Under the pieces are notes generated by a model that had not been told where the DNA came from, did no database searches, and saw only the letters and a list, made by a program, of their open reading frames with translations. This document shows, one piece after another, positions 12,701 through 23,195 of a stretch of DNA of 64,000 bases. The stretch comes from Megamerina dolium (Eukaryota; Arthropoda; Insecta; Diptera; Megamerinidae), in contig OY978526.1 of the NCBI GenBank assembly GCA_963854835.1, positions 40,380,140 to 40,444,139 of the forward strand. Direction: 5' to 3'. Every line of letters starts with the position of its first letter. Within the stretch, counting starts at the first letter, position 1. Position numbers and translations under genes: made by a program.

Positions 12701-13300
12701 GTTGAGGAAAAGTCAACCAAAGCACATTGAACCATTGAAGTAATTCTAAAGAGGGGAGAAACAAATTAATAAACAACAGATTCAACACAATACCGAAATG
12801 CGTAAGTATTTATGATACACGATGCAGTTATGTCGAAAAGCAGTGCAACTACAAACGATTGTGTACATTTAAGTATCCGTATGTAAGGCATATATACAAA
12901 AGGTTTTCTTTTGTACATAAGACATCAGTGACAAGACACCTTTTCAAAGAAAACATTTTTTAAATACACGCAATTGACGGAAGCATCATAATGCATGTTT
13001 GTGTGTGCATACGTATGTACCTAAGTATTTCATGAAGCTAAAAATAAATAAAAGCGACGACAGCGTACATTCCTACATAGGTGTATGTAGGTAAATAAGT
13101 TGTGATGAACGTGTGTGATATTTAAAGAATAACCAAAAATGCATACATACACATTTGAACAAACAAATAGTTAAATATATCTACATTAAGGTGGGTAATT
13201 ATTGTATGGAGCAACATTTTCAGAACTAAGCTTAGCAAAAAGCATACATTTTGGGCCATTACAAGTATTGTTTTCCCCCAGGAAGCAACAAGAAATTCTA
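9711..13300. other. No gene recognised; AT-rich intergenic or intronic DNA
   Basis: About 3.6 kb with homopolymer runs (for example near 10681 and 11222), TG and AAC runs, and short frames of biased composition only. It could hold untranslated exons or intron sequence of a flanking gene such as fray, but nothing in the sequence proves it. Confidence 0.5.
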
Positions 13301-13600
13301 TATTTTTACAACCATTACGAATGCATTTCTAGGGGAGTGCCCTTAATCGGGTGAAGATTTGAAAAAAATGTTGGTGCGTCAAAATTAATGGAGGTTGGTT
13401 ATACATTTCACCATACCAGAGATGATTCCTGGGCAGCTATGGAGTTATTTGTAGCTTCTCAGGTGTTTGGAACCCTATGGGTGAGGATAGGGTGTAACTA
13501 CATTTAGAGGAAATGTTGTAGAGAAAGAATTAATGACGGCTGGTACACATTTCTACACTCAAGGACCGATTCCTGGGCAGCTATTTGTGTATTCTTCACT
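13300..13600 (-). repeat. Dispersed units of a diverged repeat family (minus orientation)
   Basis: Two similar stretches of about 57 bp at about 13385-13440 and 13530-13585 share ATTAATG, GGTTGG/GGCTGG, ACATTTC and GATTCCTGGGCAGCTAT. Read in reverse, the segment around 13320-13400 (CCATTAATTTTGACG, CCAACATTTTTTT, then GGGCACTCCCCTAGAAAT) resembles units of the tandem array at 20990-21860 and the unit at 14190-14510. Non-coding. Confidence 0.5.
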
Positions 13601-14189
13601 TTTCAGTTATTTGTCATTCTTTTTGAAGCCTCACACATATAACTGCGGACTAACTATTTTTAAAACTAATCCATACGGTGTTCATCTGAAAGCTAAGAAC
13701 GACTCGAGTATGCATAAGTGTCCAGTGGTGGTTGATGTGAGAGAACGTGTGACAAATCCCTGCGGTGAAACTAAGATCTAGTACAAACATGTACTACCTT
13801 TGTGGCTGGAATTAATGACCTAGTTCAATTTTTACTGCAAAAATAAATTCATTACAGAATAAAACTGTTCTATAGTGGATAGAGAATGAATAATGGATGG
13901 AAGTGGAAATAGTTGATGTTCCCTCAGAACTAGTGATTTCATTGGTTCCGGACTAGTTTTTTTTTCACTGTATGTACTCAAGAATAATATGAACGACAAG
14001 ATTATGGTATTGCTCACATTCTATATGTTTCAGTGTGTGCATATTTCGTTGATTTCTCATTTCCTTATGTTTCATTTATGATATGTCATTAGTACTTTAT
14101 ATATACAATACGCTTATGCTTATCTATAGAAATAAATAGATATTGTGATTTCATCATAGTAACCTCGATTTCGTATTATTATGAAATGA

Positions 14190-14510
14190 TTACGCCTAAT
14201 TGGCAAAAATTCTCAAATTCCGGTACCAGAGTATTTATGAAATGGGAACTTTAGAAAACTTTACAATAGGTCCACGTTGAAGCTGACTAGCCAAAACTGT
14301 CAATAATGTTATTTATTAATTGTGGAAAATGACTAGAAACGACTTAAAAGTACAAATAAATCAATAAATAATCCCATAATTGGCCAAATGTATGGCCAGC
14401 TCCCATTAATTGTTCTGTTACAACATTTCCCCCAAATATTCTTACCCCTATCTCGACCGCTTATGGGGACTCCCCTAGAAATTTGACATTTTTGTACCCT
14501 ACACTCAACG
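14190..14510 (+). repeat. Isolated unit(s) of the same diverged repeat
   Basis: Around 14395-14490 the sequence CAGCTCCCATTAATTG, ACAACATTTCCCCC and GGGGACTCCCCTAGAAAT mirrors the inverted copy near 13320 and resembles array units near 21410-21450 (CTAGCTCCCCCGC, then CCCAACATTTTTCTAGAG). The inverted pair CTAGGGGAGT (about 13330) and ACTCCCCTAG (about 14470) could also be the ends of a larger element. Confidence 0.45.
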
Positions 14511-14824
14511 AGTCAAGGATATATTGAATTCGTGCTTCCGTTTGTAATATCCTTGAGGAGTGGTGGCAAGTGATTTCTATAGCCATAAAGCAAGAATTGC
14601 ATTTCTAATTTCAAGAATATTTACATATGTATGCATGTAGTGTATTTATTCCCTTAATGTTTGTACCTTAAAGTTTTAGCAGTCGCAGGGCGCATTGTAA
14701 AACTTATGACTCCTGCTTTGACAAACTTAATTGTGAAATAAATATCAATTTATAGCAATGATTTTCGTACGGTCAGAAAGCAATATCACCTGAATGCGCG
14801 TCACAAATTTTTGGTATAATCAAG

Positions 14825-14851
14825 AACAACAACAACAACAACAACAACAAA
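14825..14851. repeat. (AAC)n microsatellite
   Basis: An uninterrupted CAA/AAC trinucleotide run, a simple repeat with no coding frame around it. Confidence 0.9.
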
Positions 14852-16725
14852 TTCAACCACCATTTATACGGCTTGGGACGTATGTATCTGGCTATACTTA
14901 CACGAATGTACACGTACATTCATATATGCACGAGAATTTAGTTTACTTTTAACCATTGTTGCTCGATTGTTGTTTTTGTATTGTACAAGTGTTTTGTTTT
15001 GTTTTTGTTTTTTGTTTTTTTTTTCATATCAGTACTAATTGTTGTTGCTTTTATTTTACTCGTATTTACTAAAGTATCTTGACTTTTTGCCATTGCCTTC
15101 CTGATGCTTACTTAACGCCGCACGTCACCCACAACTGGTATCATTACTCTTTCACGTTCTCTCTGTCTCTCTGTTTCTCTGTGTGTTTGTGCTCGTGTGT
15201 ACTCTTTATTGTTGTATGGCTCTTCTTCTACATGTCGCGTACAATACTTTATCGCCTCTGTTGCCACCGTCGTTTTTACTGTCGTCGTTGACGACATTGT
15301 CATCATCATCACTAGTTGTCGACACCATATAGCTTCGGGGGGTATACCCCATCGCATCGAATCGTATATTTGTATATTGTATATTGTGGTGATTCTGCCT
15401 TCAGTTGTTAAACGACAGTTCAAGTGATTTCATGTATATTTGTATGCTCTCTCGAATGGGTGATAGATACAAATAGTACATCGCACCAGCTAACATAGCT
15501 ATAGAAGTGTATCGCGCGCGCGCATTTTACCCATAATACGAGTATGTACAATGAAGACGATACAACGAAGCTTGATTGTGAAATGTTTCTTTAATAATTA
15601 ATCAATTAATTTTGATATTAAATTAAAAAAAAATAACAAATAAACAAACACCAAAAATCACACTGAAATTTCATATATTTCACATTGAAAAGTGTAAACG
15701 CCAAAATCGCGACGATCGCGAACATATCGCAGAGGTCGAAAACTATACAGCACGCGTTTTTTAAAGTAAATTTATATATTTTGTACCTACTCATATGTGT
15801 GGATGTCTGAAAGTACCTATCGTGATTTAGAGCGATCGTGATTTTATTGCTTTTTTGTTTTGTTTATTTTTTTATTATTGTACATATTTGTATCTTGTGA
15901 TCAATTTGTACATGTTTTTGCGAATAATCATTCGATATACATATGTGGTACATATGAGCGATCATTGATCGATTGATCATTATGGGCATTGTCGCGAACA
16001 TAGTCATCGTTATGTTGAGCAAAGTCATCAGACGATCGTATAAATAAATTTGTGTTTCTGTGTGTGTGTGTAGGAGTGTTTGTGTGTGTTTGCACGAGTA
16101 AATACCAAAATCACCGACTGAAATTTCCTCATTTATTCATTCAATACACTTTTCACAGAAAACTCATCATCAGCAAAGAATCGTCTTCTACTTTTGTTGC
16201 CATGAGCATAATATTGAAATAAGGATTTGTTGATATTTTGATAAATACATATATCTATAAATATATAGTTTTGTTGCGAATGTGTTTTATGCATTTTATT
16301 TCTTATTCTATGGGTGTCTTTCGTTAACATTGAATACAAATGTATACACATTTCTTCTGTGTGTAAAATATTAAATGAAAAAGTAGAATTTGCCAAAAGA
16401 AATTGAATTATATCCACTGACCGACCAGTAATGACAATTGATTTGATTGAACCACAAACACGTTTTATTAACATTTTTTGTCAATTTCTTTATCACAAAA
16501 GATGAGCTGTAAAAATATTTGAAGTGCTCATTAAACTGGTTGAATATTAATGAAAAATGCAAATACATGTGATTAAAAGTTTATTGGCAAAAGGTATTTT
16601 CATGCAAATAGCTAGCAGAGAACAAAAAAGAAAACAAGTTCTTTGTAGGAAATAATAGTGACAAAATACATCTATAATGAGTGTTTTGTAACCCAAAGAA
16701 GATCTATGTACATTTAAGATTCCGT
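14852..16725. other. No gene recognised; low-complexity DNA
   Basis: T-rich tracts (15000-15030), a CT-rich tract (15160-15182), a short CG run (15514-15523) and TG runs near 16060-16090 dominate. Overlapping short frames on both strands at 15079-15427 are low-complexity and not supported as genes. Confidence 0.5.
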
Positions 16726-16741
16726 AGTATAGAACGTATTA

Positions 16742-17088
16742 GTTAGTGTGTTCGCCTTCTGATCTGTAGGTCGTGGTTCAATACCCGGCTGATGCATAAC
16801 AAATTTAATATCGAAAAAATTTTTCTTTCGAACGGTACCCACCTGTCGGCAAGCAATTGGCAATTCTTCCGACAGTAACAACTTGCCATGAAAAAGCTTC
16901 TAAAAAGAACTCTGTGACAAAGCTCAGAAAAAGTGATGTCACAAGTGTTCTGCCGTTCGGAACCGGCTAAAATAAGTAGGTCCATTCTAATACTGTCCAA
17001 AATTTAAGACGCACAACAGTAATGGAAGAGAAGCTCGGCCAATGAGCCCTTTGGGGCTTTAAGTGCCACATATTTATTTTTTTTTTTA
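16742..17088 (+). mobile_element. tRNA-derived SINE copy 1, with 16-bp target site duplication
   Basis: The head corresponds to the internal part of a tRNA (GTTAGTGTGTTCGCC, then a B-box-like GGTTCAATACCC). The body continues TTTCGAACGGTACCC, GAACCGGCTAAAATAAGTAG and a 3' hairpin-like AGCCCTTTGGGGCT before a T-rich tail. Perfect 16-bp direct repeats AGTATAGAACGTATTA lie at 16726-16741 and 17089-17104, the mark of target-primed reverse transcription. The A box present in copy 2 is cut off here, so this copy is 5'-truncated. A chance frame on the minus strand has no meaning. Confidence 0.9.
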
Positions 17089-17104
17089 AGTATAGAACGT
17101 ATTA

Positions 17105-18245
17105 ACCCTACACTATGATGGTGTCTACATTCAAAATAATTCTAACAAGTCATGTTTTGGATTCGTTGAAAAAAAATAAAATAAACATTATTTCCTTACA
17201 GACAAGCACTCGATTGCTAGTAATTTTATCAGTGGTTTTTAAAAAACACCTTTTACTATTAAGATTATCAGAATAGGAGCCCCTAAGAAAACAATCGAGA
17301 TTTTTTGCATTTTTATTTTGATAAAAAATCAACAAAAACAGTAATTTATAACGTGATATTGTTTTAATATGTTTAAACGTTCTTTTGTTTACACTTACAC
17401 TGCCATACTCTTGATTTGTATTATATACGTCTATGCAAATGTGACAAAATTGTACCAGTTGGCTAAATCGCTGAACATGTTGGTATTCGAATCGATAAAA
17501 TAATCAAATAATATACGCTACAATGCAAACGTGCAAATACAAGCAATTGGAAATTTTGTGAAATAGTTAGTGAATTGGTAAAATTTAGTCACATTTTTCA
17601 CAGTGTAGAGCCTATGTACTAACTGTTAGCACAATATAATATTTTCAATTAGCATTAACTAGAATATTGCTTTGTCACATTTTAAGACTAACCGGCTAAC
17701 TGTCATACATACTCGAATATGACTGGAAATTTCCACAAACACAAAAATTAACAATATAATGGGAGGAGGTAACAAAGTAAAGAAAGAAATGCTAATGACA
17801 AATACATATGTACGTATTTTAGTACATTATAAATGTATACCATATATGTACATACTCACATACCAACATACATATGTAGTTGTTGCAACTTTTATGGTCG
17901 GTATTGTCATTGTCGGCCATAAAAAGTAGCCATTTGTTGTTGTTGTTGTTGTTGTTGTTGTATGTGGTATAAATAGTAGGTTCTGATTTTTTGTTGCTTT
18001 GTATTTTTGTTGTTGTGATTGTGGTTATTGTTTTGTTGTTGTTGTTGTTGTTGTCAAATGCCATTTAAAGTCAATGTACTTTAAATTAGTTATTTTCAAT
18101 GTAGTTTTTCATACAATTTGGCGAATCATATCATACTGTTTTCACAATTACATACATACATGTGTATATTTAAATTTTCCTGCAAAAGTCCACACGTGTG
18201 TATATATACATATGTATATATATATATATATGTATGTACCTTATA
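17105..18245. other. No gene recognised; TTG microsatellites
   Basis: AT-rich with (TTG)n runs near 17934-17960 and 18033-18053 and a TA/TATG-rich stretch at 18198-18240. The minus-strand poly-Asn frame here is a translation of the microsatellite. Confidence 0.5.
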
Positions 18246-18664
18246 TTAGAGAGGTTCGAAAATAAGTTCAAAATGTCGGGCCCATAATTCAATGCATTTT
18301 TATACAAAAATTGTCGTGTTCTATTCGACAACTCGCTATCTTTGTGCCAATAAAACGGTATAAATGCTAAGTTTATGATTATTTAATTGATAAAATGTTT
18401 CAAAATTAGTTGAAGAGGTTTTTGGAAAAAATCTTTACTTTCTTTTTCTTTCTAATTATAACATTTTTGATGTTTAAATATAAAAATATTAAAGTAATTT
18501 TGTATCGAAAGAAAGTCATATTTGTTGAAATAAGTGTGTCAAAATTCAGAACCATAGATTTTTGGGCAAAAATTTGTACTAAGAATCATCAGTATTAATT
18601 TTTTATTATTGTTCTTTTTTTTCTATACGATTTGTGGGTAAAATATTTTGTTGAACCACCCTAA
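18246..18664 (+). mobile_element. Short internal-deletion derivative of the mellifera-like mariner
   Basis: The left end begins TTAGAGAGGTTCGAAAA. The right end in reverse is TTAGGGTGGTTCAACAAAA. The left half (CTCGCTATCTTTGTGCC, 18332 onward) matches 6790-6826 and the right half (GATTATTTAATTGATAAAATG, 18377 onward) matches about 7335 onward of the larger copy. The junction near 18370 joins 5' and 3' UTR directly, so the whole transposase gene has been lost. Confidence 0.75.
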
Positions 18665-20985
18665 CAATAACGAAAATAATAGTTATCAAAAATTTGACTT
18701 ATATGAATAAAAAATGGAGTTAACGATACATCTTTGAGTTGTTTAATTTACTATGCTTTTATGAATTTGGATGTCAGTGATATAATACTCAGTGACACCC
18801 CGTTAAGAACGTACAACTCCTGCAAAACGACCATCAAACGCCAAAGTTGTGAAAACAAATACACTTTCGTTGTTAAAAATATTTATTACATGGTGTCGAG
18901 ATGTTCTCGATGTGAACTTTTAATTAATTGGTATTTTGCACTTTTTTTTTTTTTTATTTAGGAGCGACCCAATCTAATGTACATAGATATTGCGGCTTTA
19001 CTTGTGATCGTTGATTATCGTCATTGCTATTATCGCAATTTAGCTTTGCTTTATGTATTTTTTTTTCGCATATATTTATCTTACGCTTCATTTCCATAAG
19101 GAAAAAATTCCATTATGAATCACAAGACTCAAATTTCTAATATCAAACACCTGACAATTGCTTTATTTATTTTTTTTTAATAATTTCTCTTATCACTTAG
19201 AAACAATATATTGTATACACATGCACTAAATATATACTATATACATATTCATAGCTACATATATACCTATAATACAGTGATAGACATGCGTATAAACACA
19301 CTTGACAATTATAAAAATTTTTTTTTTTTTTTTGCTTTTGACTTTAAACACTAATAGTTTTCTACAAAAAAAGTGCTTGATAACGCTCTCAAATATAAAG
19401 CCTACTAATACGAATAAACCATGTATGTTTAATAAATTTTCGATCGAAAATACGCTTCACCAAATTTATCCATCTTTACTACTTTCTATGTTTACGGACA
19501 TATCCTTAACAGAAGCCGGGTAGCCGGGATATCAGGAAATAATACTTTGAACCAATGGGCATAAATCGGAACAAATCAGTCGTTAGACTTTTACTTGGTT
19601 AATTCCAATCTGGTTTGAGAATGTCTAAGAAAAAAAGGTTCTATGAGTACCTGGATATAGTCATAAAAAACCCAATAATAATGATGCTATTTCTGGAAAG
19701 TATCATAGAAGTATTTTCCTGGTCATATCTGCCGTTTCTATAAACCTTATGCGAGAAATACCATAGTAACCTGTGTAACAAGAATGAAGGCTTCCCCCAT
19801 ATTTAGTTATTCGGGGCCTTGGAGTGTGAAATCGGTCAAATAAACCTACTGTAGTACTTCACATTCATATCTTTATCTCTCCAGTAATTTGGGTTTCTGA
19901 GATAATCACAAACGCCAAGAGTTTAATATCGGTCTCAATATCTGAAAACAAGAATTAATTGCTCTTGTGACAATGACGGAATTGGGAATTTTCAATGAAC
20001 CAATAGGTTAATGCTGGTTATTTTTGTAGTTTTCGTTATATAATTTCGCATCACTTATTCGTTGTAAATAATTTAGTACTAATAATTTACGACAACATGC
20101 GATATGCATGTGGAAAACTGCAGAATATTTAAAGTTTTGAAAATCTAGAAGTTGAAAATTGAGTGAATTGTACACTAATTAATAATGTGATTATACAAAT
20201 GTCTAACACTGTATAGTTAATGAAAATGAAATAATCGAACGAAAATTGTGTCAAATGAAGTTCTACAAGTAGTGGTGGTGAATGAAATTTACGGCTGTCG
20301 AATAAATAATGGAACAAAAATGAAAAAAACGACAATGATATTTATAATATACACATGTATTTGTTCTAAAAATAGATTAATCTTCTTTTTCGGTTCATTT
20401 TCAATTTCGTATCGTTTTAATCGGTTGCATTACAATGCTTCAACACTGCCTCGTCGCCACTCAGGCATGTGTGTGTTTGTCTGTTTTGTTTTTGGTTCTC
20501 TTCTTTATCACGTGTTTCCTCTTTTGTTATCATATTTTGTTTTGAGCAAGTAACAAATAATTTTTTTTTGTTGCCCTCTTGCATAATTTCCTTCTTTTAT
20601 CAGTCTTATCAATTTCCTTTGCCACAGAACAGAAACAGAATCAATTTTTTTCCATTTAAATTTATACACTATTTATACATAAATTTGTCACTGATCAATT
20701 GCAATTGCAGCAGAAACCGATTTACGTCATTTAACATGAAATCTATACTGAACAAGCTGTGGAGTGGATGTGGATATTGTTACATCAGTAATATTTTTAT
20801 CACGAAAAAAAAAATCAAATTTAATAAATATTTTTTAATATTTATGTTTTTACTCAGAAATACAAATTCTGTCTACGATAGAATTCGTTCTACGAATGAA
20901 CTAAGCAGATTGCAGCAAACAAATGATAATACTGCACGTATCAAGAAAAAAATATAAATGTCGATTTTGTGAGATTCCCTAAAAA
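18665..20985. other. No gene recognised
   Basis: AT-rich sequence with poly-T and poly-A tracts. The open frames at 20248-20957 are F/L/S/N-rich translations of T-rich DNA with no recognisable domain and no splice-linked partners. Confidence 0.45.
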
Positions 20986-20989
20986 ATGA

Positions 20990-21860
20990 GCCGAGAAGTG
21001 GTGAAAAACTACATATCCCCTATCTCCTTAGGGAGCTCCCATACAAAATTGACGTTTTTATAAAATTCACACGCAGAATGCACCTAGTAGGATAAAATAT
21101 ATGGTCGACCCCATTCAATATTTTAGCCCAATATTTTTCGTAAACATCTTATTTCTGCCCTTTAAGGGAGCACTCTGGCAAAGTTATCCCAGAAACGCAT
21201 GAAAATCGACAAATCGGCCGACAGGAATCTCCCCTAAAACAGTAAAATATGCGACAGATCCCCATAACTTTTCCACTAAACTTTTTCTTTGAACATTTAT
21301 CATTACCCTTTAAGGTGAACGCGAGACATAAAAAAATCTACTAATAACCCCATAACTGCTATGGAATTACCTTGATCCCTCTAGATCAGATGTAAGCCCT
21401 ACACTACCTAGCTCCCCCGCTATTTTTACCTTCCCAACATTTTTCTAGAGCAAAGTAAGCACTATCTGAACCTGTTAAGGAGGATGCCATACAAAACGAA
21501 CGAAAAAACATCTGCATGTCTACAAATATCCATATAGCTTCACAGAAATCGAACTTAGAGAAATCAAATGTAAAGCCGACCACCAATTATTTTGACTCAA
21601 CATTTCTTTTAAATGTAGCCACCCTGGATATCTACCCCTTAGGCGAGTTCCCATACAAAAATCGAATTATTTATGAAATTGGCACCACAACTCCCAGGAA
21701 GCCACGGGGCTGTAAAATAATTACTGAGCCCCATTTATTTTTACACCCCAAGCTTTCCCTCCCACAAATATACCCACTATCTGCATGCTGCTGCTATACT
21801 AAAAGGACAACGAAAAAACACCTGACAACCTTAGCTGAGCGTAAAAAAATAAAATGGTTA
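20990..21860 (+). repeat. Diverged tandem repeat array, about 130-165 bp units
   Basis: A CCTTAGG/CTTTAAGG-type anchor recurs at about 21027, 21160, 21309, 21473 and 21637 (spacings 133, 149, 164, 164), with a sixth degenerate unit near 21795. Following each anchor is a variant of GAGCTCCCATACAAAATTGA, GATGCCATACAAAACGAACG or GAGTTCCCATACAAAAATCG. Before the next anchor comes a CCC-ATTTATTTTTAC-CCC-CAACATTT-type segment. Units are strongly diverged, so this is an old array. It does not code. Confidence 0.6.
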
Positions 21861-21861
21861 A

Positions 21862-22319
21862 TAGCCTAGACAGACGGCAACCTAATTCCGGATTACTGGC
21901 GCACTTAATCCGAATAAAATAATAACCTAAAAGACGGCAAAATTGCGGATTAACTAAACGGCTGATTGCTGTTTTATTAGGTCTGTCCACTTACATTACT
22001 ATCACTATCAATTTCTGTCATCTATCACTCTCGATATGAGAAAATTCACAAGAAGTACGTGAACTGAAAACTATCAGAAACTTGTAAATTGACATTCACC
22101 GTTCGTAATTGACAGCTGGATTTATTTGTTCGCCAACACTTTTCATGTTGAAAACTGTTAACAATTGTTGAAAGTTTTTTGTTAGCGAACACACCTAATA
22201 TTTTGTAAAATTTAGAGAATTAACTCATAGAGTTTATGCGGATTAGCTGTAGTCCGGATTACCGAGTTAATTCGAATTAACTCGGTAATCCGGAATTAGG
22301 CTGCCGTCTGTCTAGGCTA
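21862..22319. mobile_element. 458-bp MITE with about 35-bp TIRs and TAA target duplication
   Basis: The left terminus TAGCCTAGACAGACGGCAAC and its continuation to GGATTAC are mirrored at the right end with one mismatch over about 35 bp. TAA flanks both ends (21859-21861 and 22320-22322), which suggests a 3-bp TWA duplication as in PIF/Harbinger elements; a TA duplication cannot be excluded. The interior contains degenerate internal copies of the terminal sequence (around 21900-21990) and a perfect 40-bp palindrome at 22254-22293. No open frame for a transposase. Confidence 0.8.
22254..22293. repeat. Perfect 40-bp palindrome inside the MITE
   Basis: The half-site CCGGATTACCGAGTTAATTC is followed immediately by its exact reverse complement with no spacer. 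Its outer part (CCGGATTAC) repeats the inner end of the MITE's terminal inverted repeat, so the palindrome probably arose by an internal terminal duplication. Such DNA can extrude a cruciform. Confidence 0.95.
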
Positions 22320-22322
22320 TAA

Positions 22323-23195
22323 TGCTATTTAAAAATGTAAATTATTATTTATTATTATTTTTTTCTTTTTTGCGCTGAATATGAGCAGCAAAAATTGTTA
22401 TTTCATTGGTTGTTCGTTGTTATAGTACCCCATTAATTTCTATCTTCCTTCGGAAGTGCCCTTGATCCACGTGCTCTGCCCATGTCTTTATCGAATCAGA
22501 AATTAGGACAAGGCGGGAAGATTATCAGCAAGTATGCACAAAAAATCGTGATCAACGACACTAGCGAAAGAAGTCCCCTCTCAACCAATCTCCATATTTT
22601 TTTTTTTTTTTGAGAAACTTACCAAATAGGGGGGCGCTTCATAGTAAAATCCCTTTATTAATGATTCCCATATTTTCTCAAGCCATAGTATAGTTTAGTA
22701 GCATAGTATTTAACAAGGCGTGCATGGAAATTATTTCGGCTTTTCGCTAAAATTGTTGTTTTCAACACAAAAATTTGGGAGGGTGAAAAAGAAAATGAGA
22801 TCCCCTCGCAAACAGCCGCGAAATGAAGGCACTGAAACTGATGCCCTTTAATTTGTATGGCTTTGTGTCAAAATAATTGATTGGTATTAATGAATAATTA
22901 AGTAATTGATGATTATATAGCTGTTCCGAAACGTATCTATGCCGTAGAGCGAAGTATGGTTGCATTTAAATGGAAAAACTACATATCCGAAATCACATAA
23001 AATCATCTCTTCATTTTCGTCATTAGCATTTTCATTATTAGTTATGTATTATGCTTTTCGTCTGTTTATTGTGTACTAAAAAAAGCAAGCTTTTTATAGA
23101 TTAACAATAGTACCAAAGAAAATAAATAAACCCAATATTTGCAATATTTTATATGAAATATAGAAACCAATAGAGGTATTCCTATTCTCTTTCAG
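22323..23195. other. Probable intron/5' flank of fray
   Basis: AT-rich sequence. A short stretch near 22428-22465 (CCCCATTAATTTC, then GGAAGTGCCCTTGATCC) again resembles the repeat array. It ends in a pyrimidine-rich acceptor CTATTCTCTTTCAG at 23182-23195, which opens the fray exon. The upstream fray exon was not found. Confidence 0.5.

Noticed and set aside
13533..13781. 82-codon plus-strand frame
   Set aside because: It begins inside the dispersed repeat unit and has no recognisable domain.
15079..15427. Overlapping frames on both strands near 15.1-15.4 kb
   Set aside because: Driven by CT-rich and TG-rich tracts; low complexity with no splice partners.
16743..17000. 85-codon minus-strand frame, with similar frames at 47305-47557 and 55396-55599
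   Set aside because: They recur because they are chance open frames within copies of the SINE.
17819..18064. Poly-Asn frame
   Set aside because: A translation of TTG microsatellites on the opposite strand.
20248..20957. Frames of 101 and 162 codons
   Set aside because: Composition is F/L/S/N-rich from T-rich DNA, no domain or membrane protein family was recognised, and there are no splice signals linking them to a gene.
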